This document shows, piece after piece, positions 1-5,804 of a stretch of DNA of 5,804 nt (position 1 is the stretch's first letter; each line of letters begins with the position of its first letter). The stretch covers positions 1-5,804 of the forward strand of contig PUOB01000239.1 in assembly GCA_003551985.1 (NCBI GenBank), written 5' to 3'. The notes under the pieces were generated by a model. It was not told where the DNA came from. It did no database searches and saw only the letters and a list, made by a program, of their open reading frames with translations. Position numbers and translations under genes: made by a program. The stretch comes from Desulfobacteraceae bacterium. GTDB lineage: Bacteria; Desulfobacterota; Desulfobacteria; Desulfobacterales; Desulfosalsimonadaceae.

Positions 1-31
1 CATCAAAAAACCACTTGTAAAAGGAGTTCAT

Positions 32-793
32 ATGGGTGCCAGAACCCCGATGATCGCAGGCAACTGGAAGATGTATAAAACCTGTCCCGAGGCATCCCAG
101 GCCGCAAGGTCGATGGTTTCCCTCCTCCCGGACGCGGCCGGGGTGGAGATCATGATCGCCCCGCCCTTTACCGCCCTGACCGGTGTATTTGAAATCATTA
201 GCCAATCCAACATATCCCTGGGGGCGCAAAACCTTCACTGGGAAACCGAAGGTGCCTATACAGGCGAAATTTCCGGGCGCATGATATACTCGGCAGGCTG
301 CCGGTATGTCATTATCGGCCACAGCGAGCGGCGGCAGTTTTTCGGGGAAACCGATGAAATCGTGAACAAAAAGATCAGCGCCGCCCTGTCTGCCGGTTTA
401 TCGCCGGTCATCTGCGTCGGGGAAGACGAATCCGAGCGGGAATCGGAAAAAACGTTTTCAATACTTGACAAACAGATGGAAGTCGGGTTAAAAGGTTTAT
501 CTTCGGAGCAAATGGATTCTGCGGTTATCGCCTATGAGCCTGTATGGGCGATCGGTACCGGCAAGACCGCCACCCCGCAGCAGGCACAGGAAGTTCACGA
601 ATACCTTCGGAAATCCCTGGCAGCCCGTTTTGATGAAAAAGTCGCCGAAAAAACACGGATACTGTATGGGGGCAGCGTCAAGCCGGACAACATCGCCGAG
701 CTCATGGCACTGCCGGATATAGACGGCGCGCTGGTCGGAGGGGCCAGCCTCGATCCGGAAACGTTCAGCAAATTAGTCAAATATAAAACATAA
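32..793 (+). CDS. tpiA: Triosephosphate isomerase
   Basis: Interconverts dihydroxyacetone phosphate and glyceraldehyde 3-phosphate in glycolysis and gluconeogenesis; cytosolic, a TIM barrel that usually acts as a dimer. The 253-residue length is normal for the family. Visible active-site elements are Asn11 and Lys13 in AGNWKMYK (residues 9-16), the catalytic His97 in GHSERR (96-101), the catalytic base Glu169 in AYEPVWAIGTGKTA (167-180) with its mobile loop 6, and the phosphate-binding YGGSV (222-226) and GALVGGASL (242-250). The ATG is preceded by AAGGAG at 21-26, five bases away, and the N-terminus matches the family, so the start is secure. secG begins 4 nt after the stop, so the two are almost certainly co-transcribed. 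The upstream gene, often pgk in such clusters, is outside the window, so no promoter can be assigned. Nothing odd is seen in the protein. Confidence 0.98.
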   Translation: MGARTPMIAGNWKMYKTCPEASQAARSMVSLLPDAAGVEIMIAPPFTALTGVFEIISQSNISLGAQNLHWETEGAYTGEISGRMIYSAGCRYVIIGHSERRQFFGETDEIVNKKISAALSAGLSPVICVGEDESERESEKTFSILDKQMEVGLKGLSSEQMDSAVIAYEPVWAIGTGKTATPQQAQEVHEYLRKSLAARFDEKVAEKTRILYGGSVKPDNIAELMALPDIDGALVGGASLDPETFSKLVKYKT

Positions 794-797
794 CATT

Positions 798-1118
798 ATG
801 CATGCACTTGTAGTAATAATTCATCTGATTGCCTGCTTTTCGCTCATCCTGATCGTACTGCTCCAGTCCGGCAAAGGGCAGAGCATGGGAGCGATGTTCG
901 GCGGGGGGGGCGGCGGCAGCCAGAGCCTGTTTGGCAGTTCGGGGGCGTCTTCCTTTTTTACAAAAGCCACCACTGCACTGGCAGTGGTCTTCATGCTCAC
1001 ATCGCTGACCCTTGCCTATGTGTCAAAAGCCGGCCATGAATCGATCATGCCCGTGACCCAGCAGGAAGAGCAGCAGGAGCAGCCTGCCCCTTTAACAGAT
1101 GACGATACATTGCCATAA
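798..1118 (+). CDS. secG: Preprotein translocase subunit SecG
   Basis: Small inner-membrane subunit of the SecYEG channel, which helps SecA-driven export. The 106 residues show the family plan. A first membrane helix spans about residues 3-22. It is followed by the signature LLQSGKG (21-27) and a glycine-rich cytoplasmic loop with MGAMFGGG and LFG (30-46). A second membrane helix spans about 57-76, and the tail is acidic, Gln/Glu-rich and poorly conserved. The ATG lies 4 nt after the tpiA stop with no clear Shine-Dalgarno, which suggests translational coupling. The stop is 4 nt before a tRNA-Leu gene; secG followed by tRNA-Leu(GAG) is also the E. coli order (secG-leuU). A run of eight G (903-910) codes for part of the glycine loop. 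Identification is firm; only the exact helix ends are approximate. Confidence 0.96.
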   Translation: MHALVVIIHLIACFSLILIVLLQSGKGQSMGAMFGGGGGGSQSLFGSSGASSFFTKATTALAVVFMLTSLTLAYVSKAGHESIMPVTQQEEQQEQPAPLTDDDTLP

Positions 1119-1122
1119 CAAT

Positions 1123-1209
1123 GCCGAAGTGGTGGAATTTGGTAGACACGCTATCTTGAGGGGGTAGTGGGCTACGCCCGTGCCGGTTCAAATCCGGCCT
1201 TCGGCACCA
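1123..1209 (+). tRNA. tRNA-Leu (anticodon GAG)
   Basis: An 87-nt class II tRNA with CCA encoded. The acceptor stem GCCGAAG (1123-1129) pairs fully with CTTCGGC (1199-1205), followed by A73 and CCA. The anticodon stem CTATC (1151-1155) pairs with GGTAG through one G-U pair. The loop TTGAGGG places anticodon GAG at 1158-1160, which reads CUC and CUU leucine codons. A long variable arm (GGGC/GCCC around TAC) is typical of tRNA-Leu. The T arm is GCCGG-TTCAAAT-CCGGC. The gene starts 4 nt after the secG stop, with no room for its own promoter between them, and is followed by a strong terminator. It is therefore probably processed from the tpiA-secG transcript or driven by a promoter inside secG. 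Confidence 0.97.
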
Positions 1210-1216
1210 TCCATAC

Positions 1217-1251
1217 AAGCCGCAATCCTTCGGGATTGCGGCTTTTGTTTT
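1217..1251 (+). terminator. Intrinsic terminator of the tpiA-secG-tRNA-Leu unit
   Basis: A perfect 12-bp stem (1217-1228 with 1233-1244) is closed by a TTCG tetraloop and followed by a T-rich tail TTTTGTTTT (1243-1251). It starts 7 nt after the tRNA CCA end. This is a textbook rho-independent terminator for rightward transcription. The reverse strand has no T-run after the stem, so it is one-directional. Confidence 0.93.
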
Positions 1252-1272
1252 CAGACGGACAATCAGACAAGG

Positions 1273-1337
1273 GACTTCGCAGGAATGAGATTCTCAATTG
1301 ATAGTCTCCAAAAAAGTTGATAATCTCGTAAAAAATT
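1273..1337. repeat. Degenerate copies of the TTGACRGTCTCGTAAAAAGT repeat
   Basis: Two head-to-tail copies lie 19 nt apart, at 1298-1318 and 1317-1337. Each matches 17 of 21 positions of the cleaner copy at 4443-4463. Just upstream, 1287-1297 (GAGATTCTCAA) is a 9/11 inverted match to the first 11 bases of copy 1298, and GACTT at 1273-1277 may be the rest of a decayed inverted arm. The layout echoes the inverted pair at 4420-4463 but is much more eroded. It lies wholly between the terminator and the crotonase gene. Confidence 0.55.
1298..1326 (+). promoter_or_regulatory. Putative sigma-70-type promoter for the crotonase gene
   Basis: TTGATA (1298-1303; 5 of 6 to the -35 consensus) is separated by exactly 17 nt from TAATCT (1321-1326), which keeps the important first T, second A and last T of a -10 box. 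Predicted transcription would begin near 1333, leaving a leader of about 70 nt before the start at 1402. It lies after the upstream terminator, where a promoter is needed. The two boxes come from two tandem copies of a dispersed repeat. The -10 is only 3 of 6, so this is a candidate. Confidence 0.45.
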
Positions 1338-1386
1338 GCTTTTGGGCGGCAAGGTAAAACGTTCAGAATCGTCACTCCCCCTTACG

Positions 1387-1393
1387 AAAGGAG
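1387..1393 (+). promoter_or_regulatory. Ribosome binding site fixing the crotonase start
   Basis: AAAGGAG ends 8 nt before the ATG at 1402. It selects this ATG over an in-frame TTG at 1336, which has no Shine-Dalgarno and would add 22 residues unlike any crotonase N-terminus. Confidence 0.85.
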
Positions 1394-1401
1394 CACCCCC
1401 C

Positions 1402-2193
1402 ATGCCGGAGGTTTTACAACACACCATTGACAATCATGTCGGGTGGATCACCCTTAACCGCTCTGAAAAGAAAAATACCCTTACGCCGGACCTTCTCCTC
1501 CAACTCCACCGGACGCTCAGGGACTGGGCCGGGCAGGACGCCGTGCGCGCGGTTGTCATCACCGGCTCCGGGGACCGGGCCTTTTCAGCCGGCTACGACA
1601 TAACGGCCATTCCGACGCAGCTTGACCCTGAAGAGGCGGAGCTTCTCAAAAACACCAATCCCCTGACGCTGGCCCTGGATGCGGTAAAATACTTCCCCTA
1701 CCCCACCATCGCCATGCTTAACGGATATGCTTACGGCGCCGGTCTTAATCTTGCCGTCTGCTGCGACATCCGCATCGGTGCGGAGAATATCGCCGCAGGC
1801 ATGCCGCCGGCCAGGCTCGGCCTGGTCTACCATCCCGAAGGGCTTGCCCAGTTTGCCGAAATATTGGGGATGGCCCGCACCCGGGAGCTGTTTTTGACGG
1901 CCGCCACCTTCCGCGGCGAAGAACTCCTGAAAATGGGCATTGTCAACCGGCTGGTCCCCGGGGAAGCGCTCATGGATACCACCGCCGCCATAGCACAATC
2001 CATTGCCGCCAACGCCCCCCTCTCCTTGAAAGGCATGAAAATAATACTCAATCATATCGGCAGCGCCGCGCTTTCCAGTGAAGCGATGGCCGAAGCCGAG
2101 GCCCTCATTACCGAGGCTTTCAACAGCCGGGACCTGAAAGAAGGACAGCTTGCCTTCCTGGAAAAGCGTCCCCCTGTTTTTGAAGGCCGCTAA
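1402..2193 (+). CDS. Crotonase (enoyl-CoA hydratase/isomerase) family protein, methylmalonyl-CoA decarboxylase-like
   Basis: A 263-residue cytosolic acyl-CoA enzyme of normal crotonase length. The CoA/oxyanion-hole segments are FSAGYDI (61-67) and NGYAYGAGLNL (107-117), followed by MPPARLGLVYHPEG (134-147) and a C-terminal EGQLAFLEKRPPVF close to the end. The two catalytic glutamates of enoyl-CoA hydratases (Glu144 and Glu164 in rat) are replaced by Asn116 and Pro136, so ordinary hydration is unlikely. From memory, the pattern MxPxxLGxxYxxxG and the C-terminus match E. coli methylmalonyl-CoA decarboxylase (YgfG/ScpB), whose active-site Tyr140 corresponds to Tyr143 here. The YgfG His66 position is Tyr65. 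A decarboxylase or another non-hydratase activity is therefore favoured, with the substrate unproven. The gene stands alone between a terminator and a convergent operon that encodes an acyl-CoA carboxyltransferase, which could supply or use related carboxylated CoA esters. Confidence 0.88.
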   Translation: MPEVLQHTIDNHVGWITLNRSEKKNTLTPDLLLQLHRTLRDWAGQDAVRAVVITGSGDRAFSAGYDITAIPTQLDPEEAELLKNTNPLTLALDAVKYFPYPTIAMLNGYAYGAGLNLAVCCDIRIGAENIAAGMPPARLGLVYHPEGLAQFAEILGMARTRELFLTAATFRGEELLKMGIVNRLVPGEALMDTTAAIAQSIAANAPLSLKGMKIILNHIGSAALSSEAMAEAEALITEAFNSRDLKEGQLAFLEKRPPVFEGR

Positions 2194-2202
2194 GGTCAAA
2201 AT

Positions 2203-2247
2203 TACCGCCCCCGAAAAAAAAAGCCGTCACTTCTTTTTTCGGCGGTA
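2203..2247. terminator. Convergent-gene hairpin, possible bidirectional terminator
   Basis: TACCGCC (2203-2209) pairs with GGCGGTA (2241-2247). After a 3-nt bulge, G plus six A pair with six T plus C, giving a long hairpin with a 6-nt loop between the crotonase stop and the stop of the minus-strand gene. The right arm encodes the Arg-Arg-Lys-Lys-Lys tail of the PEBP protein. On the minus strand, a short GCCG/CGGC stem is followed at once by nine T (2222-2214), which fits a terminator. On the plus strand the T-run lies inside the stem, so that direction is less convincing. Confidence 0.45.
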
Positions 2248-2724
2248 GCGGCCCATCAACTCCCCCGAGGCCAGGACACTGTTTTTAACGGCCTTCATCA
2301 CCTGCTTCCGGTTGACCCGGCTATTGGCAAACACGGGATTGGCATCCAGGGCATACAGACGGAAGAAATACCGGTGCTCCCCGAAAGGCGGCGCCGGGCC
2401 GCCGTACCCGTATTTTTTGAAGGACGACAACCCCTGCCGGATGCCGCCGGGCAGTTCGGGCTCAGGCGGAAGCCCCGCGTCAAGCCGCTCAATGGAAGGG
2501 GGAATATTGTAGACCACCCAGTGCACCCAGTTGATCAGCGGCAGGTAGGGGGACGGCGCATCCGGGTCCTCGGCGACAAGGACCAGCCCGGCGGTGCCTT
2601 CCGGGACGGGGCCCCATTCGATGGGCGGCGAAATGTTTTCCCCGTCGGCCGTAAACCGCGCCGGGATGACGCCCTCGTGATCAAACGCCGGGCTTCGCAA
2701 GACAATTTCTCCGGCAGTCTGCAT
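2227..2724 (-). CDS. YbhB/YbcL family PEBP-like (Raf kinase inhibitor-like) protein
   Basis: A 165-residue protein of the phosphatidylethanolamine-binding-protein family, at the usual length of the bacterial forms. Conserved elements in order are FTADGENISPPIEW (24-37), the anion-pocket motif DPDAP (53-57), NWVHWVVYNIPP (65-76), GYGGPAPPFGEHRYFF (106-121) and RLYALD (122-127). There is no signal peptide or membrane segment, so it is probably cytosolic. Bacterial members bind small anionic ligands in a surface pocket, but their physiological role is mostly unknown, and I assign none. The ATG has AGGAGG at 2733-2738, 8 nt upstream. The gene begins 16 bp after the carboxyltransferase stop on the same strand, so it is likely the distal gene of that operon. 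The C-terminus ends in a basic RRKKK, whose codons also form the right arm of the convergent hairpin. Confidence 0.93.
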   Translation of the reverse strand: MQTAGEIVLRSPAFDHEGVIPARFTADGENISPPIEWGPVPEGTAGLVLVAEDPDAPSPYLPLINWVHWVVYNIPPSIERLDAGLPPEPELPGGIRQGLSSFKKYGYGGPAPPFGEHRYFFRLYALDANPVFANSRVNRKQVMKAVKNSVLASGELMGRYRRKKK

Positions 2725-2740
2725 AAAGTACCCCTCCTTT

Positions 2741-4321
2741 CTAAAGCGGCATGTTGCCGTGTTTTTTCTCCGGCCTCAAGGCGTGCTTGTCCGCAAGCAT
2801 CGCCAACGCCCGGATCAGGTAATGACGGGTCTCCGCGGGCGTGATCACGTCTTCGACGTTGATATTGGACGACACATCATAAATGGGGTTGGCATAGGTC
2901 TCCCGGTATTCCTTCAGTTTTTGCTCCAGAAACTCGGGAGTCACCCCCGGCATTTTGGCGTAAAGGAGCATGACGGACTGCTCGGCCCCGAGAATGCCGG
3001 TTTCCATGATGGGCCAGTAGAGCACCAGGTCGGTGCCCAGTCCTGGAAGCACGCCCATGCCCAGGTTTCCGCCGCCGTAGGCCTTTCGAAGAACCAGGGC
3101 GATGCGCGGCACCGTGCTCTCGCAAAGGGCATAGAGCACTTTTGCGCCGTGGCGGATGATCCCCGCATGCTCTTGGTCGGATCCAGGCATATAGGCCGGG
3201 GTGTCCACAAGCATCACCAGCGGGATGTTGAAACAATCGCAAAACCGGATAAAGCGGGCCTGCTTGTCGGAGCTGTTCACGGTCATGGCCCCGGCCATGA
3301 CCAGGGGCTGATTGGCCACGATCCCGACGGTTTTGCCGTCCAGGCGGCCAAACCCAACGATGACTTCAGGGGCGAACTCTTTTTTGACTTCCAGGAATTC
3401 GCCTTCATCCACCAGTATCCGGATGACCTGACGCATATCGTAGGACTTGTTGGCCGAAGTGGGAATCAGGCTTTCGAGTTCGCGGCAATCCCTGTCCGGC
3501 GTATCGTTGCTGATATACGCCGGCGGCGGCTCATCCGCGTTGATGGGGAGATACCCGAGCAGGCGCTTGATTTCACTGAAGCATTGGGGTTCATCAGGCA
3601 GCCGGAAATCACAGCTTCCGGTCTGGCCGGCATGCACCTTCGCGCCGCCCAGATCTTCCATTGAAATATCCTCGCCGGTGACCATCTTGACCACCATGGG
3701 GCCGGTAATGAACATGTGGCTGATGCCGTCCACCATGAAGGTGAAATCGGTCAGGGCCGGCGAATACACGGAAATCCCGCTGCACGTCCCCAATATGGCG
3801 GATATCTGGGGAACAATGCCGGAGCTCTGGGTATTGGGAAAAAAAACAGACCCCCCGTGTTTTTCGGAAATATTGGAGAATATGGAGCGGTTGTTGCGAC
3901 CCAGCCAATCCAGTTCATCATAATTGGGCAGGCGGGCACCCGGCGAATCATGAAGCCCGATCAGGGGTACCCGCATCTGCAGGGCCCGCTCGATGGTGCG
4001 ATACATCTTGTAGCCGTGTTCAACCCCGATGGACCCGCCCCGCACCGTCCGATCCTGGGAGTAGACGAAAACCTGGCGGCCGTTCACCGTCCCCGATCCG
4101 GCCACCAGCCCGTCCGCCGGGAGATTCGAGATATGGCCCGCCAGCATGTTGAGTTCAAGAAAGCTGTCCGGATCGAGCAAGTGATCCATCCGTTCCCGGG
4201 CCGTCAGCTTGCCTTCCTGGTGCTGCTTGTCGATTTTGGCAGGACCGCCGCCAAGTTTGGCCTTTTCCCGGGCCGATGCCAGTTCGTCAAGGCGCTTTGC
4301 TAAAAAGGGGTCGGGGGTCAT
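2741..4321 (-). CDS. Acyl-CoA carboxylase carboxyltransferase (beta) subunit, PccB/MmdA-type
   Basis: A 526-residue carboxyltransferase that moves CO2 between carboxybiotin and an acyl-CoA, as in propionyl-CoA carboxylase, methylmalonyl-CoA decarboxylase and transcarboxylase. The N-terminal crotonase-like domain has GKLTARERMDHLLD (37-50), a CoA-side motif DSPGARLP (125-132), GTCSGISVYSPALTDF (178-193), MFITGP (203-208) and LGGAKVH (224-230). The C-terminal domain has VGFGRLDGK (322-330), GIVANQP (333-339), VDTPAYMPGSDQE (372-384), RKAYGGGNLGM (412-422) and the family ending KKHGNMPL. Oddities are SPGAR where propionyl enzymes have SGGAR, an extra stretch near 150-162 before the SSGIVPQIS motif, and Leu420 where S. 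coelicolor PccB has Asp422. The acyl substrate is therefore uncertain. No biotin carboxylase or biotin-carrier gene is in the window, so partners must lie elsewhere. The ATG at 4321 is chosen by its RBS and family alignment; an in-frame ATG at 4411 would add 30 atypical residues. Confidence 0.93.
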   Translation of the reverse strand: MTPDPFLAKRLDELASAREKAKLGGGPAKIDKQHQEGKLTARERMDHLLDPDSFLELNMLAGHISNLPADGLVAGSGTVNGRQVFVYSQDRTVRGGSIGVEHGYKMYRTIERALQMRVPLIGLHDSPGARLPNYDELDWLGRNNRSIFSNISEKHGGSVFFPNTQSSGIVPQISAILGTCSGISVYSPALTDFTFMVDGISHMFITGPMVVKMVTGEDISMEDLGGAKVHAGQTGSCDFRLPDEPQCFSEIKRLLGYLPINADEPPPAYISNDTPDRDCRELESLIPTSANKSYDMRQVIRILVDEGEFLEVKKEFAPEVIVGFGRLDGKTVGIVANQPLVMAGAMTVNSSDKQARFIRFCDCFNIPLVMLVDTPAYMPGSDQEHAGIIRHGAKVLYALCESTVPRIALVLRKAYGGGNLGMGVLPGLGTDLVLYWPIMETGILGAEQSVMLLYAKMPGVTPEFLEQKLKEYRETYANPIYDVSSNINVEDVITPAETRHYLIRALAMLADKHALRPEKKHGNMPL

Positions 4322-4329
4322 TGCAAATT

Positions 4330-4334
4330 CTCCT
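4330..4334 (-). promoter_or_regulatory. Ribosome binding site fixing the carboxyltransferase start
   Basis: On the minus strand AGGAG stands 8 nt before the ATG at 4321-4319. It supports this start rather than the in-frame ATG at 4411, which lacks a comparable site and lies next to the repeat cluster. Confidence 0.82.
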
Positions 4335-4350
4335 AACTCTATAAGGTTTA

Positions 4351-4365
4351 ATACGGTTTGCGTAT
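4351..4365. promoter_or_regulatory. Small dyad upstream of the carboxyltransferase gene, possible operator
   Basis: ATACG-gtttg-CGTAT is a perfect 5-bp dyad with a 5-nt spacer, 30 to 44 bases before the start codon, where a transcription factor site would make sense. A second dyad, GATGAC-gacttt-GTCATC, sits at 4395-4412. Either could be chance. No convincing sigma-70 promoter was found nearby. Confidence 0.25.
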
Positions 4366-4419
4366 CCGCGTCCCTTAACGGGGGGGACATCAAAGATGAC
4401 GACTTTGTCATCTGGCTGC

Positions 4420-4463
4420 GACTTTTACGAGACCGTCAAAGATTGACAGTCTCGTAAAAAGTC
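4420..4463. repeat. Palindromic repeat unit with arms of about 20 bp
   Basis: The left arm 4420-4439 and right arm 4443-4463 are inverted copies separated by AGA. They pair over about 20 bp with one single-T bulge and one C/A mismatch. The right arm begins TTGACAGTCTCGTAAAAAGT. No T-run follows the stem on either strand, so it does not look like an intrinsic terminator. Related sequence occurs at 4584-4611 and, degenerate, at 1273-1337, so this is a dispersed repeat family. Confidence 0.8.
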
Positions 4464-4600
4464 TCGAACCCGGGCTTGTCAAACTTTTCAGAGCCGTAGG
4501 GGCGAATAATCATTCGCCCGCCATAAGGGCGAATGATTATTCGCCCCTACAAAGAACCCGTCGTGAATCGGGAGACAAAAGCCGACTTTTTACGAGACCG

Positions 4601-4604
<4 letters not shown>
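4443..4604. mobile_element. Possible MITE-like element with 21-bp terminal inverted repeats
   Basis: The ends 4443-4463 and 4584-4604 are inverted repeats matching at 20 of 21 positions, bounding 162 bp that contains no credible ORF. AGA stands immediately outside both ends (4440-4442 and 4605-4607), which could be a 3-bp target duplication. However, the flanking sequence is itself repeat, so this is ambiguous. The inner sequence outside the central palindrome is not symmetrical. A simple cluster of nested palindromic repeats explains the data almost as well. Confidence 0.4.
4496..4550. repeat. REP doublet (BIME-like): perfect 24-bp inverted repeat
   Basis: Arms 4496-4519 and 4527-4550 are perfect reverse complements around a 7-nt loop (GCCATAA). 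Each arm is itself a REP-like unit: a 5' GTAG tetranucleotide followed by a hairpin with 8-bp arms GGGCGAAT / ATTCGCCC around AATC. GTAG plus a palindrome is the known signature of repetitive extragenic palindromes mobilised by RAYT (TnpA-REP) transposases, and two units in opposite orientation form a BIME. No RAYT gene is in the window. Neither strand has a T-run after the stem, so it may stabilise transcript ends rather than terminate. Confidence 0.8.

Positions 4605-4611
<7 letters not shown>
4584..4611. repeat. Second copy of the dispersed repeat, overlapping the activator stop codon
   Basis: This 28-nt copy repeats 4420-4446 in the same orientation, identical except for one extra T in the T-run. 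It comprises a full arm, the AGA spacer and the first four bases of the opposite arm, then the similarity ends. Bases 4601-4611 carry the final codons and TGA of the sigma-54 activator gene, so the repeat runs into coding sequence. Confidence 0.8.

Positions 4612-5804
<1,193 letters not shown>

Noticed and set aside
1172..1375. Minus-strand open frame ending in a GFEPAR-type sequence
   Set aside because: This is the common false protein produced by reading the T arm and acceptor end of a tRNA backwards; it also crosses the terminator.
1336..1401. Upstream TTG start that would extend the crotonase by 22 residues
   Set aside because: No Shine-Dalgarno, the residues are not crotonase-like, and the start overlaps the repeat; the ATG at 1402 has a strong AAAGGAG.
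1585..2199. 204-codon minus-strand open frame over the crotonase gene
   Set aside because: Antisense shadow of a clear crotonase; its glycine- and arginine-rich translation shows no family motif.
2759..3664. 301-codon plus-strand open frame over the carboxyltransferase gene
   Set aside because: The length comes from codon bias of the opposite strand; the translation is His/Gly/Arg-rich with no recognisable domain, and the minus-strand protein is unmistakable.
3716..4303. 195-codon plus-strand open frame
   Set aside because: Also antisense to the carboxyltransferase, without its own RBS or motifs.
4360..4373. Possible -24/-12 sigma-54 promoter on the minus strand
   Set aside because: It has only the invariant GG-N10-GC; the rest of the consensus does not match, and such a pattern is expected about once by chance in this gap.
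4420..4550. Hairpins considered as terminators for the activator gene
   Set aside because: Strong stems, but no T-run follows either of them on the minus strand; repeat architecture explains them better.

Overview
The window reads as ordinary chromosomal DNA of a fairly GC-rich Gram-negative bacterium. I infer a sulfate-reducing or syntrophic member of the Desulfobacterota. The reasons are the tpiA-secG-tRNA-Leu cluster, a stand-alone PccB-type acyl-CoA carboxyltransferase subunit, a crotonase, and a PAS-containing sigma-54 activator close together. No single base proves the taxon.

Left part (1-1251, + strand): a compact run of triosephosphate isomerase (tpiA), the SecG translocon subunit (secG) and a tRNA-Leu(GAG). 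The gaps are only 4 nt each, and the run is closed by a strong intrinsic terminator with a 12-bp stem and UUCG loop. These are glycolysis, protein-export and translation housekeeping genes, probably made from one transcript.

Middle (1252-2247): a short intergenic region holds degenerate copies of a repeat that recurs at 4420-4611, and a sigma-70-like promoter falls exactly on them. A crotonase-family gene follows (start 1402). It lacks both catalytic glutamates of enoyl-CoA hydratases and instead resembles methylmalonyl-CoA decarboxylase (E. coli YgfG/ScpB). It ends convergently against the minus-strand genes over an A/T-tract hairpin.

Right part (2227-5804, - strand): a PEBP (YbhB/YbcL) family gene lies 16 bp downstream of an acyl-CoA carboxylase carboxyltransferase gene. 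These two form a likely operon. Upstream of it lies a PAS/AAA+/Fis-type sigma-54-dependent activator, whose 5' end is cut by the window. It is a plausible but unproven local regulator. If crotonase and carboxyltransferase act on related metabolites, the region could handle branched or dicarboxylic acyl-CoA intermediates. That is inference.

The most unusual DNA is the 279-bp gap 4322-4600. It contains a perfect 24-bp inverted repeat made of two GTAG-headed hairpins (a REP doublet, or BIME). This is flanked by inverted copies of a 21-bp repeat, one of which runs into the last codons of the activator gene. I found no CRISPR array, insertion-sequence transposase, phage gene or defence system. The protein-coding content is conventional, so any novelty lies in the repeats and in the substrates of the two acyl-CoA enzymes.
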